64,000 bases of DNA from Duganella sp. CF402 (lineage in GTDB: Bacteria > Pseudomonadota > Gammaproteobacteria > Burkholderiales > Burkholderiaceae_D), in NCBI RefSeq assembly GCF_900109645.1, contig NZ_FOBG01000004.1, positions 401,074-465,073 on the forward strand. Direction: 5' to 3'. The notes below the pieces were generated by a model. It did no database searches. It was not told the DNA's origin and worked only from the letters and a program-made list of their open reading frames with translations. Shown one piece after another: positions 1-10,000 of the stretch. The translations under genes and the position numbers were made by a program. The first letter of the stretch is position 1. The number at the start of each line of letters is the position of its first letter.

Positions 1-968
1 GCCACCGAACCGCCGATGAAGATCATCAGCACGGTGATCAGCGGGTGGATGTGCAGGCTGCGGCCCAGCGTCAGCGGCATGAACACGAAATCGTCCAGCA
101 GGCGCACGCAGATGAACACACCAATCGCCAGGTAGGCCACCGACGGATCGGCCGGCGCGTCGGTCGAGGCCACCATCACCACCAGCACGCAGCCGACGAT
201 CGAGCCCACGTACGGCACCCACGCCAGCACCGCCGCGATCAAGCCCAGCACCAGCGGCGATGACACGCCGATCGCCCACAGGCCGAACGCCAGCACCACG
301 GTGTCGAGCATGGTCAGGCGGATCAGGCCCTGGAAGTAGCGGTGCGCGGTCTGGTCGACTTCATGCAGCAGACACAGGGTGCGCTCGAAAAAGGCGTTTG
401 GCACGGCGCGCGCCAAAAACTTTTTAAAACGCAGGCCGTCGCGCAAAAAGAAGAAGGTCAGGAACGGCGCCAGCAGCAGCGACGGCAGCCACGCCGCTGT
501 CGACACCAGGATGTCGGTCAGGTGCGACTGGATGAAGTCGCCCGTGAACGCGCTCATGCGCTGGTTGATGGTCTCGGCCAACTGTACCTGGCGCAGGATG
601 GGGAATTGTTCTTCCAGCGCGGTCAGCGTGTGACGAATGAAGTCCAGCCCGCCTTGCAGGTAGGTGCCCATCATGTCTTGCCACGAAGTCTCGGGCGAGG
701 ATTTCCAGAACACCGCCGTCATCACAGCCAGCGCCACGATCAGCAGGAACACCGCGCCGACCAGCAGCGTGGCGGCGTTCTGGCTGAAGCCCATGCGCAC
801 CAGGCGCTGCGCCGGTGGTTGCAGGATGTAGTACAGCACGATGCCGAGCAAAAATGGAATCGCCAGGAACAGCATCTGCTGCAACAGGAACAGCAGCACG
901 CAGGTGGCGGCGATGATGCCGCTCCATACCACCGGCCCGCCGCGCTGTTGGGACGGCAGCAGATTCAT
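1..968 (-). CDS. AI-2E family (PerM-like) permease, 3' end beyond window
   Basis: The reverse strand reads open from an ATG at 968 to the window edge, giving about 322 residues. It starts MNLLPSQQRGG and has hydrophobic segments at about residues 15-35, 38-50 and 65-85, a soluble stretch, then a helix pair (LLLAPFLTFFFLRDGLRF) and a C-terminal hydrophobic half with GRSLHIHPLITVL. This matches the AI-2E transporter/PerM family, polytopic inner-membrane proteins that export or exchange small solutes; the true substrate is usually unknown. The start overlaps the stop of the cyclic-nucleotide-binding gene (965-1447) by an ATGA junction, so the two are probably co-translated. Family membership is fairly secure, substrate is not. 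Confidence 0.8.
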   Translation of the reverse strand, partial: MNLLPSQQRGGPVVWSGIIAATCVLLFLLQQMLFLAIPFLLGIVLYYILQPPAQRLVRMGFSQNAATLLVGAVFLLIVALAVMTAVFWKSSPETSWQDMMGTYLQGGLDFIRHTLTALEEQFPILRQVQLAETINQRMSAFTGDFIQSHLTDILVSTAAWLPSLLLAPFLTFFFLRDGLRFKKFLARAVPNAFFERTLCLLHEVDQTAHRYFQGLIRLTMLDTVVLAFGLWAIGVSSPLVLGLIAAVLAWVPYVGSIVGCVLVVMVASTDAPADPSVAYLAIGVFICVRLLDDFVFMPLTLGRSLHIHPLITVLMIFIGGSV

Positions 969-1447
969 AGCGCCTCGATTTGTGGTTTGCCGGTCATCCA
1001 GTCGCGCAGGCGGCGGCCGATGTGGCGCGCCAGGGCCAGCGAGATTTTGTAGCCGATCACGGGATCGGTTTCCATCAGGCCCATGAAGTCGGCGCGGAAG
1101 AACACCGCCAGTTCGCAGTTGTCGAGCGCGCGGGTCTGGGCGTTGCGCGGCGAGTTGTCGAGCAGGGCCAGGTCGCCGAAGAAGGAGCCGGCCGACAGTT
1201 CGGCCACCACTTCGCGTCCCGCATCGAGCTGGCGGCTGATGATGACGCGGCCCGACATCACCAGGTACAGGGCCTGGCCTTCCTCGCCTTCGTCGAAGAT
1301 GATTTCATCGGCCAGGTAGCGGCGTTCGTGCATCAGGCCGTCCACGATTTTCAGCTCGAGCGGCGTCAGCGACGAGAACAGGGCCGATTCTTTCAGGCGC
1401 AGCAAACGCGGCGACATCTCGGGCGATTTGAGGAAACCGAAAATCAA
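965..1447 (-). CDS. Cyclic nucleotide-binding domain protein (Crp-like sensor domain only)
   Basis: The 160-residue protein is essentially one cNMP-binding beta-roll: LFSSLTPLELKIVDGLM, then EGEEGQALYLVMSGRV, then the phosphate-binding-cassette region GSFFGDLALLDNSPRNAQT, and a C-terminal helix. There is no helix-turn-helix, so it is not itself a Crp/Fnr regulator. The start is TTG at 1447, supported by GGAG six bases upstream on the minus strand. It is translationally coupled to the AI-2E permease, which suggests that it gates or tunes that membrane protein, although this is inference from position only. Confidence 0.8.
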   Translation of the reverse strand: MIFGFLKSPEMSPRLLRLKESALFSSLTPLELKIVDGLMHERRYLADEIIFDEGEEGQALYLVMSGRVIISRQLDAGREVVAELSAGSFFGDLALLDNSPRNAQTRALDNCELAVFFRADFMGLMETDPVIGYKISLALARHIGRRLRDWMTGKPQIEAL

Positions 1448-1541
1448 GGGGAACTCCGGGACGGGGATGGGCAGGGGGATATTGTCGCCGGTTTTGTGCT
1501 GCTGCTGTGCATCTGTTGCTCAGAAAGCACAGTTACCAAAT

Positions 1542-1572
1542 GAAAAAGGCCCGATGCGAACATCGGGCCTTC
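1542..1572 (-). terminator. Rho-independent terminator after the tRNA pair
   Basis: On the minus strand a 9-bp stem GGCCCGATG / CATCGGGCC (1548-1556 with 1561-1569) with a four-base loop is followed by a T-run. It lies just downstream of tRNA-Asp and ends the tRNA-Val/tRNA-Asp transcript. Confidence 0.85.
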
Positions 1573-1582
1573 TTCTGAATAT

Positions 1583-1659
1583 TGGCGGAGCGGACGGGGC
1601 TCGAACCCGCGACCCCCGGCGTGACAGGCCGGTATTCTAACCAACTGAACTACCGCTCC
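1583..1659 (-). tRNA. tRNA-Asp (anticodon GTC)
   Basis: A 77-nt cloverleaf is readable on the minus strand. The acceptor arm GGAGCGG pairs with CCGCTCC, the D-loop contains AGTTGGTTAGA, the anticodon loop CCTGTCACG gives GTC, the T-arm carries GTTCGAG, and the 3' CCA is encoded. It is second in a two-tRNA transcript behind tRNA-Val. Confidence 0.95.
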
Positions 1660-1681
1660 AATTCGTTCTGCTAAGTTTTGC

Positions 1682-1757
1682 TGGTGGGTGCTGAGAGGCT
1701 CGAACTCCCGACCTACGCCTTGTAAGGGCGCCGCTCTACCAACTGAGCTAAGCACCC
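1682..1757 (-). tRNA. tRNA-Val (anticodon TAC)
   Basis: A 76-nt cloverleaf on the minus strand has acceptor GGGTGCT / AGCACCC, the D-loop AGCTCAGTTGGTAGAGC, the anticodon loop CCTTACAAG giving TAC, T-loop GTTCGAG and an encoded CCA. It lies 22 bp upstream of tRNA-Asp in the same orientation, so they are probably one transcript. Confidence 0.95.
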
Positions 1758-1812
1758 AGAAAACTTGTCAGTGTTGTTTCATTTAACTGCTACAACTGCT
1801 GAACGAGGCCGT

Positions 1813-1842
1813 ATTCTATAGGAGGCTAATTCACTTCCGCAA
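1813..1842 (-). promoter_or_regulatory. Probable sigma-70 promoter of the tRNA pair
   Basis: Read on the minus strand, TTGCGG (1842-1837) is followed after 16-18 bases by TATAGAAT (1820-1813), about 60 bp before the tRNA-Val 5' end. The match to a sigma-70 promoter is good and its position is as expected for a tRNA operon. Confidence 0.55.
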
Positions 1843-1870
1843 GGGTTTTTGAAAATAATTTAGAAAATTC

Positions 1871-3133
1871 ATGAATAACAATCTTGATCAACTGTACAGC
1901 CGCGTCAGCCGGCGCCTCATGCCTTTCCTGTTCCTGTGCTTCGTTGCTGCCTATCTGGACCGCGTCAATGTCGGCTTCGCCAAACTGCAGATGCAGGCCG
2001 ACCTGCAATTCAGCGACGCCGTGTATGGCGCCGGGGCCGGTATCTTCTTCCTCGGCTATTTCCTGTTCGAGGTGCCGTCCAACCTGCTGATGACGCGCAC
2101 CGGCGCGCGCATCTGGATCGCCCGCATCATGATCAGCTGGGGCCTGATTTCCTCGGCGCTGATGTTTGCCACCAGCGCGGCCAGCTTTTACGTGCTGCGC
2201 TTCCTGCTCGGCGTGGCCGAGGCCGGCTTCTTCCCCGGCATCATCCTGTACCTGACCTACTGGTATCCGGCGCAGCGGCGGGCACGCATGGTGGCGCTGT
2301 TCATGAGCGGGGTGGCGGTGGCCGGCGTGGTGGGCGGGCCGCTGTCGGGCTGGATCATGACGGCGTTCGCCGGCCTCAACGGCTGGGCCGGCTGGCAGTG
2401 GCTGTTCCTGCTGGAAGGCCTGCCCTCGGTGCTGCTGGGCGTGTGGACCCTGTTCTATCTCGATGACGGCATCCGCGCCGCGCGCTGGCTCGGCGAGGAC
2501 GACAAGCAGGCGCTGGAACGCGAACTGGCCGCCGAGCGCAGCCAGCAACAGCAGCTGCCGCTGGCCCGCCTGTTCGGCAGCGCCAGGGTGTGGCTGCTGG
2601 CGCTGGTGTACTTCCTGTGCGTGATGGGCTTGTACGGCGTCAGCTTCTGGCTGCCGCAGCTGATCAAGAACAGCGGCGTGACCGATGTGTTCGATATCGG
2701 CCTGCTGTCGGCCGTTCCCTACGGCGTGGCGGCGCTGACGATGGTGCTGGCGGCGCGCCACTCGGACCGCACGGGCGAGCGGCGCTGGCACACGGCCGCC
2801 GCCGCGCTGGCCGGCGCGCTGGGACTGGCGGCCGCCACCGTCTACAGCGACAATACCGTGATCGCGCTGGCGGCGCTGAGCGTGGCCACGGCCGGCATCC
2901 TCAGCACCTTCCCGATTTTCTGGAGCTTGCCGACCGCCATGCTGGGCGGCGCGGCGGCGGCCGCCGGGATTGCGATGATCAATTCCATCGGCAACCTGGC
3001 CGGCTTTGTCGCGCCCTACCTGGTGGGCGCGATCCGCGACGCCACCGGCAGCACCGCCAGCGGCATCTACCTGATCGCCGCCAGCCTGGCGGCTGGCGCG
3101 CTGCTGGTGGTGACGGCGGTGCGGCGCGGCTAG
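1871..3133 (+). CDS. MFS transporter, anion:cation symporter (ACS) type
   Basis: The 420-residue protein has about twelve hydrophobic segments and the ACS-family hallmark after the first helix (LDRVNVGFAKLQMQADL), followed by GYFLFEVPSNLLMTRTGAR and RFLLGVAEAGFFPGIILYL. These are characteristic of the phthalate/tartrate/glucarate/hexuronate-type organic-anion:proton symporters of the inner membrane. The actual substrate cannot be read from sequence. It appears monocistronic: the tRNA operon diverges upstream, and dinB has its own promoter downstream. No clear Shine-Dalgarno precedes the ATG at 1871, but the N-terminus matches the family. Confidence 0.85.
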   Translation: MNNNLDQLYSRVSRRLMPFLFLCFVAAYLDRVNVGFAKLQMQADLQFSDAVYGAGAGIFFLGYFLFEVPSNLLMTRTGARIWIARIMISWGLISSALMFATSAASFYVLRFLLGVAEAGFFPGIILYLTYWYPAQRRARMVALFMSGVAVAGVVGGPLSGWIMTAFAGLNGWAGWQWLFLLEGLPSVLLGVWTLFYLDDGIRAARWLGEDDKQALERELAAERSQQQQLPLARLFGSARVWLLALVYFLCVMGLYGVSFWLPQLIKNSGVTDVFDIGLLSAVPYGVAALTMVLAARHSDRTGERRWHTAAAALAGALGLAAATVYSDNTVIALAALSVATAGILSTFPIFWSLPTAMLGGAAAAAGIAMINSIGNLAGFVAPYLVGAIRDATGSTASGIYLIAASLAAGALLVVTAVRRG

Positions 3134-3193
3134 CGGCTGTGGCCGGTGGCCGTGGCTGGCTCCCCGGCTTGCGGGATCGCAGGTTTCGGGCGA

Positions 3194-3213
3194 TACTGTG
3201 TTTATTCACAGTA
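3194..3213. promoter_or_regulatory. LexA (SOS) box upstream of dinB
   Basis: TACTGTGTTTATTCACAGTA is a perfect CTGT-N8-ACAG palindrome with matching flanking TA/TA, essentially the enterobacterial LexA consensus. It ends 13 bp before the dinB ATG, so LexA binding would block transcription of dinB. Confidence 0.9.
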
Positions 3214-3226
3214 TTATTCCTGCATC

Positions 3227-4375
3227 ATGGCCGACGCCGACCGCCGCATTGCCCACATCGACATGGATGCGTTTTTCGCATCGGTCGAGCTGCTGCGCTA
3301 TCCGCAGCTGCGCGGCCAGCCGGTGGTGATCGGCGGACGCGGCTATGCGCCCGAGCAGCGCGCCGACGGGGCCTATGTCTTCAAGCGCCTGCGCGATTAT
3401 GTCGGGCGTGGCGTGATCACCACCGCCACCTACGAGGCGCGCGCCTTTGGCGTGGGGTCGGCGATGGGCATGATGAAGGCGGCCAAGCTGGCGCCGGACG
3501 CCATCCTGCTGCCCGCCAATTTCGACGCCTACCGTCACTACTCGCGCCTGTTCAAGGAAGCGGTGGCCTGCATCGCGCCCGATATCGAAGACCGTGGCAT
3601 CGATGAAATCTTTGTCGACCTGACCGCCGTGGAGGGCGAAACGCATGCGCTGGCCGCGCGCATCAAGCAGGCGGTGCAGGACGCCACCGGGCTGACCTGT
3701 TCGATCGGCGTCACGCCCAACAAGCTGTTGTCGAAGATCTGCTCGGACCTGGACAAGCCGAACGGCCTGACGGTGCTGGGCATGGATGAAATTCCTGAGC
3801 GCATCTGGCCGCTCAATGTGCGCAAGGTGAATGGCATCGGGCCCAAGGCCACCGCCAAGCTGGCGTCGCTCGGTATCGAGACCATCGGCCAACTGGCGCA
3901 GGCCGACGCCGGCCTGTTGCAGGATTATTTCGGCGCGCACTACGCCGCCTGGCTGGCGCGCGCCGCGCATGGCATCGATGAGCGTGGCATTTCCACCAGC
4001 CGCGAAAGCAAATCCATCTCGCGCGAAACCACCTTCGAGCGCGACCTGCATGCGCGCCAGGACCGCGAGACCTTGTCCGGCATCCTGACCACGCTGTGCG
4101 ATCGTCTCGCGGACGACCTCAAACGCAAGGGTTATGTCAGCCGCACCATCAGCATCAAGCTGCGCTACGACGACTTTCAGATCGTCAGCCGCAACGTCAC
4201 CTTGCCGCAGCCGGTGGCCGACGCCGGCGCCATCCTGCAGGCCGCGCGCGAATGCCTGAAGCGGGTGCCGCTGCAACGCAAGCTGCGCCTGCTCGGGGTG
4301 CGCGCCAGCACGCTGGAAGCGCCCGGCGCAACAGTCGCGCGGCGTGTGCCGGTGCAGGGCGATTTATTCGCCTGA
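3227..4375 (+). CDS. dinB: DNA polymerase IV (Y-family translesion polymerase)
   Basis: The 382-residue protein opens with the Y-family palm motif HIDMDAFFASVELL, then the fingers region YEARAFGVGSAMGMMKA, the second catalytic motif IDEIFVDLTAVEG, SIGVTPNKLLSKICSDLDKP, and a helix-hairpin-helix (VNGIGPKATAKLASLGI), followed by the little-finger domain. It lacks the 3'-5' exonuclease, as expected for error-prone bypass synthesis of damaged templates. I chose ATG 3227 over an upstream in-frame start at 3146, because the longer form would place the LexA box inside the coding region. Expression should be SOS-induced. Confidence 0.95.
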   Translation: MADADRRIAHIDMDAFFASVELLRYPQLRGQPVVIGGRGYAPEQRADGAYVFKRLRDYVGRGVITTATYEARAFGVGSAMGMMKAAKLAPDAILLPANFDAYRHYSRLFKEAVACIAPDIEDRGIDEIFVDLTAVEGETHALAARIKQAVQDATGLTCSIGVTPNKLLSKICSDLDKPNGLTVLGMDEIPERIWPLNVRKVNGIGPKATAKLASLGIETIGQLAQADAGLLQDYFGAHYAAWLARAAHGIDERGISTSRESKSISRETTFERDLHARQDRETLSGILTTLCDRLADDLKRKGYVSRTISIKLRYDDFQIVSRNVTLPQPVADAGAILQAARECLKRVPLQRKLRLLGVRASTLEAPGATVARRVPVQGDLFA

Positions 4376-4421
4376 AACCGTTGTATATTGCTAGCAGCAT
4401 CGTTCGCCTGGAGTCACAGAT

Positions 4422-5954
4422 ATGCTGGAGCACCTCAGTATCCAACAACGCTTCCGCCTGCTGCTGGTGGTCTCGCTTGCCTGCTTTGCCTTGTGCGGGG
4501 CCATCGTCTACCGCACGCTGGCGGAAATCCGCGTCAACGGGCCGATCTATGAACGCATCATGCAGGGACAGGATCTGGTGGCCGACATCCTGCCGCCGCC
4601 GGCCTACCTGGTGGAGTCCTACCTGATCGCGCTGCAGTTGATGGACGCCGACCCGGTGCATGCGCAGCCGCTGCTGCAACGGCTGCAGGCCGCTGAGCAG
4701 ACCTACCAGCAGCGCTACCAGTACTGGCGGCGCCAGGGCTTGAGCGGCGAACTGGAAGTCCGCTTCCTGACGCAATCGCATACGCTGGCGCAGTCGTTCT
4801 ACAAAACCGCCTTCGAACAACTGGTGCCGGCCCTGCGCGACGGCGAGGCGGTGCAGGCCCGGCGCGCGCTGGCGCGGCTGGCAGCGACCTACGAAAAGCA
4901 GCGCGCCGTGATCGAGCGGGTGGTGGAGCTGGCGCGCCAGCGCAATGCCGACGACGAACGCGACGCGCGCGAGCAGGTGCAGCGGATGGCGTGGTCGCTG
5001 GTGGCCATGTTTGCCCTGATCGTGGTGGTGTTCATCCTGATCTTCAACACCGTGCGCCGCAGCATTGCCGAGCCCATCCTGGACGCGCTGAAGATCACCC
5101 AGCGCGTGGCCGGCGGCGACTGGAGCCAGCAGATCCGCGCCGATGCGCGCGGCGAGGCGGGACGGCTGCTGCAAGCGATCCGCGATATCGTGAAAAACAC
5201 CCAGGCCGAGATCGTCAAGGCGGAAAAGATGGCGGCGCTGGGCTCGCTGGTGGCCGGTGTCTCGCACGAGCTCAACACGCCGGTCGGCAACGGCCTGATG
5301 GCGGTCAGCACGCTGAGCGACGATTTACGCACGTTCCGTGGCAAGATGCAGGAGGGCATCAAGCGCTCGGTGCTGGAGGAGTTCCTGCACTCGGTGGAAG
5401 TGGGCGCCGACCTGGCGATGCGCAACCTGCAGCGCGCGGCCGAGCTGATGAGCAGTTTCAAGCAGGTGGCGGCCGACCGCGCCAGCTCGCAGCGGCGCCG
5501 CTTCCTGCTGCACCAGGTGGTGCATGAAACGCAGATGACCTTGCAGCCGATGCTGAAGCGCGCCAACTGCCAGGTGGTGCAGTATGTGCCGGACGGGCTG
5601 GAGCTCGACAGCTTCCCCGGTCCGCTGGGGCAGGTCATCACCAACCTGATCGAGAACGCCGCCAAGCACGGGCTGGACGGCAATGGTGGCGTGATTACCT
5701 TGCGCGCCTGGGCCGCCAGCGCCGACAAGGTGACGATTTCCGTGATCGACGGCGGCAAGGGCATCGCGCCGGAATTGCACAGCCACGTGTTCGAACCGTT
5801 CTACACCACGCGGCTGGGACAGGGCGGCAGCGGGCTGGGGTTGCATATTGCCCACAACATCGTCTACCAGATTTTGGGCGGCACACTGGAGCTGACCAGT
5901 GCGCCGGGGGCGGGGGCGCGGTTTGACGTCACCATCCCGCTGGTTGCGCCTTGA
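4422..5954 (+). CDS. Membrane sensor histidine kinase (orphan)
   Basis: The 510-residue protein has a transmembrane helix at about 10-30, a periplasmic helical sensor region of about 155 residues, a second transmembrane helix at about 189-210, a HAMP linker, a dimerisation/phosphoacceptor helix with His282 in the motif VSHELNTPVGNGL, and a HATPase domain with N-box NLIENAAKHG and G-boxes DGGKGIAPE and GQGGSGLGL. The H-box resembles NtrB/HPK4-type kinases rather than the EnvZ type. GGAG lies eight bases before the ATG. No response regulator is adjacent, so its partner is elsewhere and the signal is unknown. Confidence 0.85.
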   Translation: MLEHLSIQQRFRLLLVVSLACFALCGAIVYRTLAEIRVNGPIYERIMQGQDLVADILPPPAYLVESYLIALQLMDADPVHAQPLLQRLQAAEQTYQQRYQYWRRQGLSGELEVRFLTQSHTLAQSFYKTAFEQLVPALRDGEAVQARRALARLAATYEKQRAVIERVVELARQRNADDERDAREQVQRMAWSLVAMFALIVVVFILIFNTVRRSIAEPILDALKITQRVAGGDWSQQIRADARGEAGRLLQAIRDIVKNTQAEIVKAEKMAALGSLVAGVSHELNTPVGNGLMAVSTLSDDLRTFRGKMQEGIKRSVLEEFLHSVEVGADLAMRNLQRAAELMSSFKQVAADRASSQRRRFLLHQVVHETQMTLQPMLKRANCQVVQYVPDGLELDSFPGPLGQVITNLIENAAKHGLDGNGGVITLRAWAASADKVTISVIDGGKGIAPELHSHVFEPFYTTRLGQGGSGLGLHIAHNIVYQILGGTLELTSAPGAGARFDVTIPLVAP

Positions 5955-6009
5955 TTAGCGTGTAAAATGGCGCTCCTTTGCCAATTCCGAAACAAGGCCT
6001 GTCAACTTT

Positions 6010-6906
6010 ATGTGGTTCAAGAATCTACAGATTTACCGTCTGCCGGCCCCTTGGGCCTACACCCCCGAACAACTCGAAGACGCGCTCGCCAGCCAGGCGT
6101 TCACCCCGGCCAGCAGCAATGAATTGCTGCGCCAGGGCTGGGACAAGCCGCGCCCGAACGGCGGCCTGGTGCACGTGGTCAACAAGCAAATGCTGATCGT
6201 GCTGGGCACCGAGAAAAAACTGCTGCCGAACAGCGTCATCAACCAGGTCGCCAAGGCCCGCGCCGCCGAGATGGAAGAAGCCCAGGGCTTCGCGCCGGGC
6301 AAGAAGGCGATGAAGGAACTGAAGGAACGCGTGGCCGACGAACTGCTGCCGCGCGCCTTCTCGATCCGCTCCAACGTCTGGACCTGGATCGACCCGGTCA
6401 ACGGCTGGCTGGTGGTCGATGCCGCCAGCCCGGCCAAGGCCGACGAAGTCATCAAGCTGCTGCTGAAGGCGGTCGACAAGCTGCCGCTGGAAAGCCTGCG
6501 CGTGCAGCGCTCGCCGGTCGGCGTGATGACCGAATGGCTGCAGACCGACGAAGCGCCGGCCGGCTTCACGGTCGACATGGACACCGAACTGCGCGCCACC
6601 GGCGAGAGCAAGGCGGCGGTGCGTTACGTCAAGCACTCGCTGGATCCGGAAGAAGTGCGCCGCCACATCGCCGCCGGCAAGCAGTGCACCCGCCTGGCCA
6701 TGACCTGGGACAGCAAGATTTCCTTCGTGCTGACCGAACAGCTGGCCATCAAGGGCATCAAGCCGCTGGACGTGCTCGATGAAAAAGACGCCGGCGTGCG
6801 CAACGACGACGAGCGCTTCGACGGCGATTTCATGCTGATGACCGGCGAACTGGCCAAGCTGATGGCCGACGTGGTGGAAGCGCTGGGCGGCGAAGCCAAG
6901 GCGTAA
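6010..6906 (+). CDS. rdgC: Recombination-associated protein RdgC
   Basis: The 298-residue protein starts MWFKNLQIYRLP and matches RdgC along its length (PNGGLVHVVNKQMLI, EKKLLPNSVINQV, RSPVGVMTEWLQ, GKQCTRLAMTWDSKISFVL, RFDGDFMLMTGEL). RdgC forms a ring-shaped dimer that binds double-stranded DNA and limits RecA-promoted recombination. It stands alone between a histidine kinase and a giant repeat protein and ends at a strong hairpin. Its nearness to dinB, with uvrA and ssb 20 kb further on, gives the window several DNA-repair genes without an operon link. Confidence 0.95.
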   Translation: MWFKNLQIYRLPAPWAYTPEQLEDALASQAFTPASSNELLRQGWDKPRPNGGLVHVVNKQMLIVLGTEKKLLPNSVINQVAKARAAEMEEAQGFAPGKKAMKELKERVADELLPRAFSIRSNVWTWIDPVNGWLVVDAASPAKADEVIKLLLKAVDKLPLESLRVQRSPVGVMTEWLQTDEAPAGFTVDMDTELRATGESKAAVRYVKHSLDPEEVRRHIAAGKQCTRLAMTWDSKISFVLTEQLAIKGIKPLDVLDEKDAGVRNDDERFDGDFMLMTGELAKLMADVVEALGGEAKA

Positions 6907-6930
6907 TCCCCATCCCTTGCCGTTCAATTA

Positions 6931-6965
6931 AAAATGCCGCGAAGTCGTTGATTTCGCGGCATTTT
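6931..6965 (+). terminator. Rho-independent terminator after rdgC
   Basis: A perfect 13-bp stem (6931-6943 with 6953-6965, core TGCCGCGAA / TTCGCGGCA) flanked by an A-run and a T-run lies 24 bp after the rdgC stop. It insulates the downstream repeat-protein gene. Confidence 0.85.
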
Positions 6966-7059
6966 CTTTGTGGCGCCCGGCATAAAAATTCACCGTTGCC
7001 ATGTGGAAATTAAGGCAATCTCTGCTATAGTGAAAAGTCTTAGCAAAAGAGGAATTTCT

Positions 7060-10000
7060 ATGAGCGGGCCGATCGGATTGAGCACCCAGGATATCGCCAA
7101 CTTGTCCGTTGCGACGATTGCCGCCTGGAGCACCGACGACATCCTCGACTTGCTCCCGGAGCAGGTGGCGGCCCTGCGCACCGATCAGGTGGCAGCATTC
7201 AGCAGCAAGCAGCTGGCGGCGCTGGTGCCCACCAACTTCACCGCCATGACCACCCAGGACGTGGCCGCGCTCAAGCCGGCCGTGCTCAATGCGGCCGGCG
7301 CCGCCGTGCCGGCGCTGATGGGCGCGCTGAGTTCCGACCAGATCGTGGCGCTGACCACGGCGCAGGTGGCCGCGCTCGGCACCGCCGCCTTCACCAACCT
7401 GACCAGCCTGACGCCGGGCATCATCGTGGCGTTTGAAACGGCCGACCTGGCCGCGCTGAGCACCGCCAACATCGCCGCGCTCGATGCGTCCGATTTCGGC
7501 GTCATGCTGACCCAGCAGCTGGCCGCGCTGGCCAGCCGCCAGATCGCGGCCCTGTCCAGCGACGATATCCAGGCCATCAGCGTCGACGGCTTTGCCGCGC
7601 TGAGCACGCAATCGATCGCGGCGCTGTCCAGCAAACAAATCGCCGCCCTGACCGCCGACCAGGCGGTGGCCCTGACCACGCGCCAGGCCGCCACGCTGAG
7701 CTCGGCGCAGCTGGCGGCGCTGGCCTCGGACAACTTCACCCAGCTCGAAGCCGAAGACATCGGCGCCATGAAAACCGCCACCATTGCCGGCCTGTCGACG
7801 CGCCAGATCGGGCTGCTGTCGGCCGGCCAGCTGGCTGGTTTCACCACCGCCCAGTTTGCCGCGCTGAGCACCCGCCAGGTGGCGGCCCTGAACAGCGACG
7901 CGCTGACCGGCTTGCCGACCGCCGACCTGGCGGCCCTGAGCAGCAGCGCGGTGGCGCAGCTGGCGACGGCGGTGCTGGCGCAGCTCAACACCGACCAGAT
8001 CCGCGCCTTCACCACCCAGCAGATCAGCGCCCTGAGCAGCGTCCAGTTTGTCGCGCTCAATAGCGACCAGATCGCCAACCTGCGCACCGCGCAACTGAAC
8101 GTGCTTGGTTCGCGCCAGATCGCCGGGCTAGCCACCGAAGACGTGCTCGCGCTGGACGGCGGCGACCTGCCGTTCCTGAACACGGCCGCGATTGCCGCGC
8201 TGAGCTCGAAGCAGTTCAGCGTGCTGGGCGGCGACGACTACAGCGCCATCGCCAGCTTGACCACGGCCCAGGTCGCGGCGCTGCGCAGCGCCACGCTGGC
8301 GGCCCTGAACGCCGGCCAGGCCGCGCTGCTGACCAGCCGCCAGGCCGCCGCCCTGAGCAGCGAGCAGATTACCGCCTTGTCCACCGCGGCGGTGCAAGCC
8401 TTGCAGGCGGCCGACTTCGGCGCGTTCAAGACCCAGGTGATCGCGGCCTTGTCGACCAGACAGATGGCGGTGTTGAGCAGCGCCCAGCTGGCCGCCTTCA
8501 GCCCGGCCCAGGTTGGCGTGCTGAGCAGCCGCCAGCTGGCCGCGCTCAGCAGCGACACCCTGGCTGGCCTGTCCAGCGCCGACCTGGCCGCGCTGACCAC
8601 CAGCGCGGTGCCGCTGCTGAACCCGCAGCTGTTGTGGGCGCTGAGCACGGCGCAGCTGGCCGGCATCGGCTCGCGCCACCTGGCGGTGATGAGCAGCGCC
8701 CAGATCAACGCCTTCACCACCACCCAGATCGCTGCGCTGAGCACGCGGCAACTGATCGGCCTCGGCGCGCTGCAGGCGGCCGCGCTGGGCAGCGACGACA
8801 TCAGCGTGTTGGGCAGCAGCGCCATGCGCGCGCTTGGCACCGCCGCCATCGGCGTGCTCAATTCCAGCCAGCTGGCGGCGCTTGGCGCGGACGCCGGCGG
8901 CAGCCTGTTCGGCGTGCTCAGCACCGCGCAAATCGCCGCCCTGACCACGCGCGCGCTGAGCGGCATCACCACCGACCAGATCGTTGCCCTCAGCACGGCG
9001 CAGGCGGCCGCATTGAACAGCAGCCAGATGGCCGTGATGTCGACCAAGCTGATCCCGGTGCTGGAAACGGCCGACCTGGCCGCGCTCAGCACCAGCGTGA
9101 TCGCCAGCCTCGGCGCTTTGCCAATGGCGCTGCTCAATGCCGATCAGGTGACGGCGCTAAGCACGCTGCAAGCGAGCGTGTTGAGCAGCAAGCAGTTCGC
9201 CGCCCTCAACTATCCGGCCCTGATGGGCTTGCAGAGCCAGGACCTCGGCGCACTGTCGACCGCCACCGTGGCCGCCATCGCGACCGACACCCTGATGGTG
9301 CTGGCCACCGAACAATTGGCCGGACTGAGCACCCGCCAGATGAGCGTGCTGAGCTCGCGACAGCTGAATGCGCTGACCATCGACCAGATCGCCAGCTTGG
9401 GCTCGGCGCAGATCGGCGCGCTGGGCGCGCAGCAACTGGCCAGCCTGAGCCTCGACGCCGTGGCCGCCATCACCAGCGCCGGCATTGCCGCGCTCAGCAC
9501 CAGCGCGATTGCCGCGCTCAGTTCGGCGCAACTGACGGCGCTGGACATGGACATTCAGGCGCTGAGCACGCGCCAGATCGCGGCGCTGCGCACCAACACC
9601 CTGGCTGGCCTGAGCAGTGATGAAGTGATCGCCCTGAGCACCAGCCAGGTGGCGGCGCTGAGCAGCGACCAGGCCCGCGCCTTGCGGGTGGAAGCGCTGG
9701 CCGCGATGGAAGCGGTCGACTTTGCCGCCCTGCGCACCGCCGCCATCGCCGCGCTGAGCACGCAGCAAATCGCCGCCCTCAACAGTGACCAGCTGGCGGC
9801 GATGACGCCGGCGCAATTCAACGTGCTCAACAGCCGCCAGCTGGCCGCTTTGCCGAGCGAGGCGGTGGCCGGCTTTGGCAGCGACAGCCTGGCCGCGCTG
9901 GGCCCGGCATTCCTGGCCAGCCTGTCGCCCGACATGATCGCGGCGCTCAATTCGAACCAGCTCAATAGCCTGAGCTCGCAACAATTCGCAGTGTTCAGCA

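Noticed and set aside
965..1447. Crp/Fnr transcription factor
   Set aside because: At 160 residues it has only the cyclic-nucleotide-binding fold; the helix-turn-helix is absent.
3146..3226. N-terminal extension of DinB from an earlier in-frame start
   Set aside because: It would contain the LexA box and does not resemble Y-family N-termini, which begin just before HIDMDAFFA.
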